From contig JADHYV010000008.1 of assembly GCA_027604705.1 (NCBI GenBank), positions 434,001 to 498,000 on the forward strand: DNA of 64,000 nt. Direction: 5' to 3'. The stretch is from Allomyces arbusculus. Lineage: Eukaryota > Blastocladiomycota > Blastocladiomycetes > Blastocladiales > Blastocladiaceae. The notes under the pieces were generated by a model. That model worked only from the letters and a program-made list of their open reading frames with translations. It searched no databases and was not told the DNA's origin. The translations under genes and the position numbers were made by a program. Below are positions 55,419 to 64,000 of this stretch, one piece after another. Position 1 is the first letter of the stretch, and every line of letters begins with the position of its first letter.

Positions 55419-57326
55419 CTACGGCTTCTTCTCTGCCGGCGCCACGGCCACTCCACGCGGCGGCATCAACTGCGTGATCATTGGCCCGACCGCCTTGACC
55501 GCATTTGCTGCCGCGTCCACGGTGGCCACGACATCGTCGGCCGGCGCCTGCTGCTGCTTCTTTTCCTCAGCGTTTGTCGACGACATGCTACGCAGAGTGT
55601 ACGGCGCGTCAGACCAGAACCGCACGACACGCTGCAAACCAGGGAAATACACGTACTTGCGAAGCAAGTCAAACCGCGGCAAAATGCGACTCGCGATATA
55701 CACGTCGCCCGGCCCGGTCAATTCCACAAGCTCCTCCTGTCCGAGCGCCCAGTACTTGATCCGCGACCGCACGCCCTGCCCGATCCCGCGGAATGACGAC
55801 ATGGCATCACGCGCCATGTCCTTGACGACCGTCCACGCGCGCGCCGGACCCGACTCCTCCGCCTCTGCGCTCGACGTGGTCACGGTCACACTCGTACCCG
55901 TAGCGTCGGTCTTGGCGGTGGAGGCGGCGAGCATTTCCTCGGGGATCACTTGGTCAGCATTGACGGGTTCCGGGATCATGCTCGTGTTCCACGCAATCAA
56001 GTGTTTAGGGCTCACGCGGTAGACTTCGCCCGACGTCAGGACCAAGCGATAGAGCCCCCCGTATGTGGTCACGGCCATTTTGCCCTTGCCGCTCGCGCGA
56101 TAGTGCACGATGCCCGTGTCAGCCGACTAGAGACAAAGGGATTGGAGAATGAGTGGGCGCAATCGGGAGACTTGACCCACGGTGGGAGAAAACGAACCAT
56201 CGTGAGCCCGCTCAGCCGCATGTTGAGTGAGATGCCTGCCGTCGACGCGAGGTACGAGTGCCGGCGAATGTAGTACTCTGCCAACGTAACGTCGGGTCAG
56301 CTTGGTGCCATTGTGCACGCGTGAACAGAACTGAACCGAACGTACCGGCCGACCCATCCATATCCAGCACCGCAAGGTCGCCAATCCCCTTGGGCGCAAT
56401 CAGTACGTCGCCCGACTCGGTCTTCGGCGTCGAGAAGACCTGGAAGAACATGGGACCACCTTGCAGCTTGCGCTTGAGCGAGGCGAGTGGACTGCCACCC
56501 GCCGCGACAAACGTGCGGATGCTGGCCGACTGGCCGACGGAGACACCCTTTTGCGTGTATACCTTGGTTCCTGGCGGCAGCTTGGCGACAAGCATTGAGC
56601 CTACACAGACGCGTCTGGGTCAGCGATGCTTGCACGACAGCGGGATTGTCGTGGAGGGTGTGTACCAAGGCCAGCGCTGACGACAGTGAATTCGGGCGAT
56701 TGCTGCACAACCACGGGCAGGTCGGGCAGTGGGGTCGCGATCACGTCCTCGATGGTGACAATCTAAGGCCATGGTGTGTGCAAGCCGGTCAACAAATGCA
56801 TCGCGAGTTCGAACCGGTCGGCTTTGAGGTCGGGTTCGTCCGTTCGAGGCGACCCCTCGGTGGGTTCGACGCGATACTTCGATCCGCCCCCCACTCAGCG
56901 TCAACAACTACCCACCCTGCGCACAAGATCGTCCGTCCCCGCAGCCCCACGCGCCGTTGCCGCATCGATCTCGGACGGCGTGATACTCGCGACCCCCTCA
57001 GCGGCCTTAGCAGTATTACCCGCATCTTGCGCGCCCGCATCGCGAATACCGGGCTGCACGGCTTGAATCGTGTTTTGCAGACTCTGGCGAATCGAAGACC
57101 CGAGCGCCGTCTTGCGCGCGGCAAGCCACGACGTGACCGACTCGGCGGCTGCGGCGCGCGTTGACGCGTCCGACTCGGTCGACGTGGACGTGGCGGCCGA
57201 GACGGTTTGCTTGGGCGCAGCGTCACTGGCCGGACCGAGTTCGGCGGCACGCAACGCGGTTGCGTGTAGCGCGCGCGAGGCCGTGGTGAGGGCCAGAGAC
57301 GCGATAGGGCGGGTGCGCGCGAGCAT
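55419..57326 (-). CDS. AIM24: AIM24-family mitochondrial protein
   Basis: Five exons: 57326-56916, 56762-56666, 56600-56346, 56277-56198 and 56126-55419 (516 aa). Exon 1 encodes a presequence (MLARTRPIASLALTTASRAL) and an Ala/Ser/Thr-rich linker. The AIM24 fold begins SPEFTVVSAGLGSMLVAKLP, continues KGVSVGQSASIRTFVAAGGS and PMFFQVFSTPKTESGDVLIA, then GKMAVTTYGGLYRLVLTSGE and YRVSPKHLIAWNTSM. The LVELTGPGDVYIASRI segment is the conserved 'GPG.VY' motif near the end of the domain. AIM24 is a mitochondrial inner-membrane protein needed for normal cristae/MICOS organisation in yeast; its biochemical activity is unknown. A Glu/Ala-rich insert of about 60 residues interrupts the C-terminal half after NADQVIPEEM. 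Start ATG 57326 is the only one giving a presequence. Confidence 0.88.
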
Positions 57327-57914
57327 GGTTGTTGGTCGGCCTGGAAATGAGTTGTTTTGTGTTGTTGTTGATGGCTAGTCCTGATCGCCTGGACTTCTTG
57401 CCGGTGGATCGCTCGGTGCGCGGCCGGGGCTCGCGTGCGGGGTCGACGAGCGTTCCCGCGTCGGCTTTCGCGTGTGGTGGCTCGTCGACGCTTGTCGGCC
57501 GCGCCCTGGTGAAGTGGATGGTCCAGTTGGTGGTGGTGCGCCGGTTGTTTGGCGAGTTTGGCGTGGCAGTCGTTGCGCTGCTCCTGATGATTGACGTGTC
57601 GGCATGTCAGACGTGTCGGCGGCTTGCGGCTGCGGTGGGCCGCGCGGGCCGTTCTTTGCTTTGCACTTCTTTGCAGCACCGCCTACACTGCCATCGCTCC
57701 TCAACACGCTGCAACGCGACCACTGCGCCGTCGCCCTCGCCTTCGCCGACGACGTCGACTCCACCACCGCGCCGTCCCGGCAAGCAGCGAGCATTTAGCC
57801 GCGCGCATCCGATCGTCCCGCACCACGTCCACCAGCAGCCGACCGCTCCGCTCGCCCGCGCCCAGATCTGCGCCTCGGTCGACCTTGGCCGCTCCAACCA
57901 TCGCGATTACCACC
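57327..57914. other. Divergent promoter region, AIM24 / Zn2Cys6 factor
   Basis: 588 bp between diverging start codons. The factor's frame is open upstream to 57591 but shows no conserved feature, so ATG 57915 with context ACCACCATGGCC is preferred. No other feature seen. Confidence 0.45.
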
Positions 57915-60900
57915 ATGGCCACCGAAGACGCACGTGCCGCGTCGCCCGAGCCCATGAACGTGTGTCCGGCCGACGCGGCACCGCCCGCGGCCGACCCGCC
58001 CGCATCGACGCCGGCGCTGACGCACGCAGCTCCAGCGGCAGGGACCAGCCAAGCAACCGCTCCCTGCACCACTGCACCTGACGCGAACGTGCACGACAAT
58101 ACGCACGCCGACGAGGGCGCGCCCGATGACGACGCCAATGCATGCACGTCCTCCAAGAAGACGCGCATCACACGGGTACATTTACTTTCGCCTTGCTGCG
58201 GCTGTACCTTCCACGGGCACCGGCGGCGTGGACACGCGCGCGCCACGAGGCGGCTGCTGCACCATCGGCCATTTCGTGCGGGTCATTCGAGCGCCAGCCT
58301 TGATCCTTTTGCTGATGAACCTTGCGCCCGCCTTCTTTCTATTGTTCTTGCTGTTGCTCGCGGCTGCGACTTGCAGGCCTGCGCGACGTGTCGGTGAGTC
58401 TTTCCTGTTTACGGCGCCGACGCGGCGTGTTCGCGCGACCCGTCCGGAGCTGACCTCCATTCCCCCATTCCTCCTTGGCCATTGATCCTTTCTAGGCAGA
58501 GGCGGGTGTGTACCTTTCGATGATACCCCGTCGCTCTTTTGTCCTGTCCGGTCCCAATCGGCTCACGCTGTTCTCGTTTCCTAGAAACGCTGCGACGGCG
58601 AGTTCCCGTGTGGGCCCTGTATCGAATTCAACCGCCAGTGCTGCTACACGCCCGCGAAACGCCGCGGCCCGCCGCCACGCAATGCCGTGGCCCCACCCGA
58701 AATCGTGCCCACCATCTCGGCACCCTCTTCCCTGGCCTCGCTCGCATGCATCACGCCGGCACCAACCTCGCCCGCGCTCGCGACCGCATCCGTACCGCAG
58801 TCGATTCTCCCGCCGCCGACCACGTCCTCGGACCGGAGGCGTAAGCGCACTGACTCGCCGCACCACCACCGTACCGGGTCGGATGGCGGCAGCACCAGCA
58901 GCGCTCTGCGTCCGTCGCCCTCGGCTGACCTGTGTCACATCGAATCGCCGCGCCATGACCGGTTCGCGACCACGTCGTCGTTGACTTCCTCGGTGACCAC
59001 AACGGCGACGGCATCCAAGACGGCTACGCCGACGTTGCGGCCCGCGACCCCGACGGCGGGCCCACCCGTGATCCAGAACCCGACGTTTGGCCGCGAGGAC
59101 CTGTTGCGCGAGGTGAATGCGTTGAGCGAGAAGATGACGCTGGTCGTGTCGCTCGACGAGCAAGGGAACCTCGCGCATATCAGCAACCTCGGACATGCGG
59201 GTGGGCTTCACTTGTTCCGCAACTGGACGCGCACGTTCCGCTCGGCCGATGGGCTCGTCTACATGCCAGATTTGGCGTGGTACGCATCTGTCACACCTTC
59301 TCCACCCGATTCTCCACCCGAACGCATCCGCGCCCGCGCTGACAGCTGTTGTTCGACCACAGTTGTCACCCGTCACTCGAGGAGCAGGCCAGGCACCAAG
59401 GCCTGTTCCCCAACTCGGCATTCGTCAAGGTCATGATCGACTTTTACTTTGACGCGTGCCACCCGTACGTGCCGTTCCTGTCGCGCGCCAAGATTGACGC
59501 ACACCTTGCCGCGCCGACGCCGTCGTACCTGCTCCTCTACTCGGTCCTTGCCGTCGCCTCGCACCTGTTTGAGCGCCGGTACCGGATCGGGCCCGCGAAC
59601 GGCGTCCTAATCAGCCAGCTGCTCATGGCACGTGCCAAGGAACTCGTCTCGCCGCTGCTATCGTCGCCGACGCCATGTCTGCTCAACATTCAGTCACTGC
59701 TGCTGATTGAAATGGTCGACCGCGAGTGTGTGCGCGGGTCGGCGTGGCTAATTTCAGGCATGGCCATTCGTATGGCGCTCGACCTCGGGCTGAATTTGGG
59801 CGTGCCCGAGTCATTCAAGGACAAGAAGCTGATTTCGTCGCCCGTCTGGACCAAGACGTGGATCTATTGCTGCATTGTCGACTCGCTCAACTCGTTTTTG
59901 ACGGGGCGGTCGCACATGAGTACGTCTTTGTTTTCTGATGACCTCCTCATCAGGGCCACGATTTGGCAAACTGACAAGTTGTTGCTTTCACTCCACAGTC
60001 TCCGACAGCGACTGCGTGCAGGACCTCGAAGAGTGCCTCGACACGCCCGAGAACCGCACGCGCAGCCAAAAGGAGGAACTGATCCCTGCCGACCACTTTT
60101 TCGTGTGGCTCTTCAAGCTCTTCGAAATCACGGGTAAAATTGGGCGCACAATCACGTCCATCCGCATCAGGCGCAACCTGCCGTACTCATTACCGGAGCT
60201 GCACTCGCTGCTGTCTAAGTACCGCAAGCAATTGCCCAAGGACCTCGTCTACGACTTTGACCGGCCGGCCTCCAACTCGCCGTGTGCCGTGCACATCAAC
60301 CTGCTCTACCTCGGCACCGTCATCTTCCTCTACCGCACCGTGTTCGCGTGCAACCTCCTGCCTAACTCGCCGTTGCGGTCCGAGTACCTGCGCATTCTCG
60401 AATCCTCGACCGACGCAATCTTGGCCATTCTCGGCGCGCACACAGCGACTATCCACTTAACCCCATTGCCGCTCGGGTACGCGTTCGACCTGATCTTCAC
60501 CGTGTGCGTGATTTTCATGTCGCAGGACGCGGCACGGAACCAGGCCAAGGTCGTGCGCATTCTCGCGCAGTGCGTGCACCTGCTCGAAATCCTCTCCGCC
60601 GACTTGCCGCTCCTCCGCCGACTCGCCGCACTAGGTAAAGAATTGCTCGAATCCATCACGGGCATCGCGCAGGACTGCGACCGCGACCGGCACGTGCTCG
60701 CCGCACACTTGGACGTGATCAAGCAGTCGGAAATGCGGTTCACACATTGGCGGAAAGCCAACGACCCGGCGACCGAACGCGCCGAGTGTGCGCGCGCATT
60801 TTCCGCATACTTGGACGCTGCCGCGCGAAGGCCGGAACTGGCCGCGGTTATGGCGAACTTGGGGTGCCCGACGCCCGCGGCCACGCCCGTCGGCGGCCCG

Positions 60901-61548
60901 GAACCGTCGATTGTCGGGTCGCCACTGATTGGCGCGTGCGCGTCGCGGCCGACGTCCATCATGGCCGCCGCGTCGTCGTCATCGGTGCCGCCGACGACCA
61001 CCACGCCGTACGCGTTCCCGATTATTCCGACGCAGCCGGCGGTCGTCATGCCCGCCGCGCCCAACGCCGCCGCAGCGACGAATTACGCGCCGTCGATGGG
61101 CTCGTTTGCGGCCGCGATGGGTCCGCCGCCGCCACGCACGGATCCGACGGCGAGCTACTACATGGCCGCGGCTGCTGCGGCCGCTGTGGGGGCAACGCAT
61201 CCGGCGTACGCTCACCCACATACGCATGTGCCGCCGCAACAGCAGCCGTACCCGGTCGTCTCACCCGGACAGGCGAGTCTCGGGATCTTGCCGCCCGGGT
61301 GCGCGTGGTTCCCAGCACCTGCGCCAGCGCCAGCAGCGGCCGCACAACCGGCGACCGGTGGAGCGGCATTGGATTTGCCAACGTTCCCGGCCGAGTTGTT
61401 TACAAACGATGTGGCGAATATGTTGCGGCAGCAGTCGCAAACGGCGCAGCAGCCACCGGCGCCGCAGGGGGATGCGGAGAAGGCGTGGGAGGCGCAGTTT
61501 GCGGGGCTCGCGGCGGCTGCGTGGCCGAGTGCGACGGGAGGGCAATGA
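57915..61548 (+). CDS. Zn2Cys6 fungal transcription factor
   Basis: Six exons: 57915-58175, 58377-58393, 58496-58505, 58585-59279, 59363-59919 and 59999-61548 (1029 aa). The zinc cluster reads ACATCRQRRKRCDGEFPCGP and then CIEFNRQC, exact spacing C-X2-C-X6-C-X5-C-X2-C-X6-C. It is put together from four exons, two of them microexons of 17 and 10 nt. The fungal-specific regulatory region follows in exons 5 and 6: VKVMIDFYFDACHPYVPFLS, LLLYSVLAVASHLFERRYRI, GSAWLISGMAIRMALDLGLN and later VHINLLYLGTVIFLYRTVFA. The C-terminus is Ala/Pro/Gln-rich, a typical activation region. The direct target is unknown. Intron 1 is 201 nt, the others 79-102 nt. Exon joins were fixed by the invariant cysteine spacing and reading frame. 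Confidence 0.92.
58377..58393 (+). other. 17-nt microexon of the Zn2Cys6 gene
   Basis: Encodes Ala-Cys-Ala-Thr-Cys and two bases of the next Arg codon. It is flanked by TTGCAG on the left and GTGAGT on the right. It supplies the first two zinc-binding cysteines. Confidence 0.8.
58496..58505 (+). other. 10-nt microexon of the Zn2Cys6 gene
   Basis: The bases GCAGAGGCGG finish the Arg codon and add Gln-Arg-Arg. It lies between TTTCTAG and GTGTGT. Without it the spacing between the second and third cysteines would be wrong and the frame would shift. Confidence 0.75.
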
Positions 61549-61814
61549 ACGAGGAGCATGACGACGAGGAGCACGGCCGGTTGTGGCCGTGAGAGAAAGG
61601 TGGGGTGGAGTTTGGTTTTCGTTGGTTTAGTTCTGGGGTGCCGTTCATTTCTCTTATTTTTCGAAAGTGTCGAGGACGCCTCGGTTTTTGGCCCATACAT
61701 TTGGTTTCTAGGCAGCTGTCTACAACGGCGTCATGCTAGCATACGATGCAGAAATCCAGTTCTAAATTGTCCATCCAAAATGCTGCGACGACATCACTCT
61801 GCAACCCCATTCGG
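61549..61814. other. 3' intergenic region between convergent genes
   Basis: 266 bp between the stops of the Zn2Cys6 gene and the TRAPPC8-like gene, T-rich near 61610-61690. It should contain both poly(A) sites. Confidence 0.5.
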
Positions 61815-64000
61815 CTATGGCGCGCCGTTGGCCTCGTCAGGCGTGAGCTCGACCTTGGTCTCTGCTGGATCGACCGCTGCCTCGGAGGCCGGTCGTGGTG
61901 GCGGGATCGGTGCGGGCAGCGGAGGCATGTTACTTGCTGGGTCGGTCGGTTCCAGCCCGTTTGGTTGCGGTGCAGCGTCGTGCTCGTGTTGCGGCTTGGG
62001 CTCGGGCTCGTGCTCGGGCTGGCTTGGCAACTCGTGCGGCGGCTCATACTCCTTGTGCGGGTCGGACAGGGACTCCTTTTGCGGTTCGGAATCGTGCTCC
62101 GTCGACGATTCGCTGGGCACGTCATGCTGCTGCGGCGGCACGGGCTCCTCGCTTGCTGCCGGTACGGGCTCAGTCTCGTGTGTCGTCGGCTCATCCTTGT
62201 GCGTCGGCTCGTCCTTGCGCGTCGGCTCGAACGAGTGCGTAGACTCCGGCTCCGGATCGGCTGCTGGCGGCTCGCGCTCCGGTGCTGCTGCAGGTACCGG
62301 TTCCGGCTCCCTTGTGTGCTCCTCGCTGGCCACGACCGTCGACGACACGACCTTCTCCGTCGTCTCCGCGCTGACCGCCACGTCCACTGGCACCTCCACC
62401 TCTCCCCTCGGCGGTGGCGGCGGGACCGGTCTCGGCATCGGCGGCACATGCACATCCACTGCTTCCCCACCGCCATCATCCACGACATGCACGTACGCCG
62501 GCTCGACTGCGACATTCGCCCACGGCCCCGTTTCGCTTTCAGCCACCGCGACATGCGCGCACGCAGCCACATCAATCACGCCCGGCGCGAGCGGGACGCA
62601 CGGCACGTGCACGGTCTCGACCGCTTTGGCAAATACCGCCACACTGACGCGTACACGACCCGTGACGATCAACGCCGCGTCCGACTTGAACTCGATCTGC
62701 ACGTGTAGCGTGCGGGTCGTCGAATTGACCAGGGTGAGGACCGCGTCGAGCGGCGTGTACCGCGCGTGCGCGGCGTCCGGTAAAGTCAGTTCCGCCGCGA
62801 GCGCGGGCGGGCGCGGTACCGTGATCCGCGCGACCCCGGTCCAAGCATTGAGCGTCCAGGCAAAATACACGGTGGACCAGTCACTCGGCGCGTCGAGGAG
62901 CGACGCGGGGCACGCGACGGGCATCGTCGTGCGCCAATCCGATTCCGACCCGGAATTCGGCAAAAACACGTGCGTGACCGTCTGCCTCGGCGCGAGCACA
63001 TAGGTCTCCGACGGCGCGGCATTGGGCGCATGGAACGTTCCCGCGAGTGCCTGGTGCAGGGCGTCCACAGCGACGGCGAGCGCGCCGTGCGCGAACCATT
63101 GCGTTCGTGCGGAGGTGACGGCGAGCAGCGGGACCATCGTCACATGCACCGGGATTTGGTACGTCATGCTGCTGTTCGTGCCGTACCGCCAGGTAAAGGT
63201 CGCGACCGCCGCGTCCCACTGAATCCATGCGACGACGTGTGCGGTCGCGCCGGCATCGAGACTTGCCGGCCACGCGGCGTCGTCGTCAAGACACACGCGG
63301 ACGCGCGCTGCGTCACTGTCGTCGGTGTCCGGCAAAAGCCCGGGCACGACGCCGCGGTCGACGTTGAACGCGATCGGTCCCGTGGCCACCATCCCGGCGT
63401 TATGCAGGACGATGTCGACGCGCTGGATCTGCGACGCGAACACGACCGACGGCAAGTCGAGCGTTACGTCGAGTTTCGGCCGCGGTGGGGTCACGGTGAC
63501 TGTGATCGGGTGCCGCAGCGGCACGCGGATCGGGATCATATCGTGCAGCCGGTAGGTGAGTGACGCGATGGTCGAGGTGCCGACGGCCAGACCTGTGAGT
63601 ATGAACTTAGCGGTAATGTCGGCGAGCGGGTCGCATTCGAGTGCGGCCGCGGCGCCACCGTCATGCGTGACAGAGACGATGCTCGTGTCGTCGGCGAGAA
63701 AGGTGGGCGCGCAGATCGACATCGAGATTTGCATGGGGTTGACGAACGTCGCTTGCCACGTCGACGACTCTACGACGGTAATCATTCACGTAGGTCAGAT
63801 CACAGTGGCAGCTCACTTCAGCGGAGGTCAGACGCACCATGCACGCACAGCGTGATCGTATCCGGGACCAAAACGTCCGGCACAATCTGATCCAACTCCT
63901 GGACGACCGCCTGTGCAGGCGAATGCTGGCTGTAGAGGTACATCAACTCCTCTAACACCAAACTCTGCCCCGGGTGCACGAGCCGCATCATTTCACTCAC
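61815..64000 (-). CDS. TRAPPC8/Trs85-like TRAPP subunit (C-terminal part, runs off window)
   Basis: Two exons are visible, 64000-63838 (continuing past the window edge) and 63769-61815, giving about 705 C-terminal residues. The sequence is a run of beta-sandwich (Ig-like) domains. SSTWQATFVNPMQISMSICA corresponds to the conserved 'NPL' strand of TRAPPC8, ITAKFILTGLAVGTSTIASL and the following YRL to the next strand pair, then DIVLHNAGMVATGPIAFNV and WRYGTNSSMTYQIPVHVTMV. Order and spacing follow metazoan TRAPPC8, a TRAPPIII subunit that activates Rab1/Ypt1 in secretion and autophagy. The last 190 residues are an acidic Glu/Pro/His-rich tail with repeated KDEPT and EPEP units, absent from the family as I know it. 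TRAPPC11-like proteins share this architecture, so the assignment is moderate. Confidence 0.65.

Noticed and set aside
56790-56835. Sequence resembling a tRNA B box (GGTTCGAAC on the minus strand)
   Set aside because: It lies in an AIM24 intron; there is no matching T-stem, A box or acceptor stem.
61558-63003. 481-codon plus-strand Cys/Ser/Gly-rich frame opposite the TRAPPC8-like gene
   Set aside because: Antisense reading of the Glu/Pro/His tail yields Ser, Cys and Gly; the minus-strand frame has family homology and the plus one does not.

Overview
This window is nuclear DNA of a GC-rich, intron-rich fungus. The genes are closely packed on both strands and broken by short introns, mostly about 45-100 nt, with occasional introns of 300-350 nt. 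I see no operons, Shine-Dalgarno signals, tRNA, rRNA, CRISPR array, transposon or virus-derived element. Fungal identity is supported by a Zn2Cys6 factor with a fungal-specific middle region, an AIM24 protein, an SCS7-type b5-hydroxylase and a lumazine synthase. A MICU1-type calcium regulator, a CMTR1-type cap methyltransferase, a TRAPPC8-type subunit and a 7TM-RGS protein are not what budding yeasts carry. Together they suggest an early-diverging zoosporic lineage such as Blastocladiomycota or a chytrid; that placement is inference.

Layout. 1-10 kb: the 3' tip of an unidentified gene, then on the minus strand a 7TM-RGS protein, a mitochondrial-type EngB/YihA GTPase, a cytochrome b5-fused fatty acid 2-hydroxylase and a one-finger C2H2 protein. 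10-21 kb: dynamin DNM1 (-), a NUP133-like nucleoporin (+), lumazine synthase RIB4 (-), isopentenyl-diphosphate isomerase IDI1 (+) and ribosomal protein eL19 (+). 21-29 kb: AMP deaminase (+, nine exons), cap 2'-O-methyltransferase CMTR1 (-) and the SPIN90/Ldb17 activator of Arp2/3 (-). 29-41 kb: a full ABCC transporter (+), an HSF-type factor (-), MICU1 (+) and a PnuC-family nicotinamide riboside transporter (-). 41-49 kb: a two-RRM SR protein (+), a small unidentified acidic protein (+), a carnosine N-methyltransferase (-), casein kinase 2 beta (-) and ARPC2 (+). 49-64 kb: LETM1 (-), adenylate kinase (-), AIM24 (-), a Zn2Cys6 factor (+) and the C-terminal part of a TRAPPC8/Trs85-like subunit (-) that runs off the right edge.

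Themes. Several products act at or in mitochondria: the EngB GTPase, DNM1, MICU1, LETM1, AIM24 and possibly the adenylate kinase. Two act on Arp2/3 actin: SPIN90/Ldb17 and ARPC2. I see no co-regulated cluster; neighbours look like ordinary fungal gene order.

All exon models were made by hand from conserved protein sequence, reading frame and GT..AG ends. The most interesting observations are a PnuC-family transporter in a multi-exon fungal gene, a zinc-cluster domain assembled through two consecutive microexons (17 and 10 nt), a window-wide 5' splice-site preference for GTNCG, a CMTR1 enzyme, and a MICU1 with a shifted EF-hand pattern.
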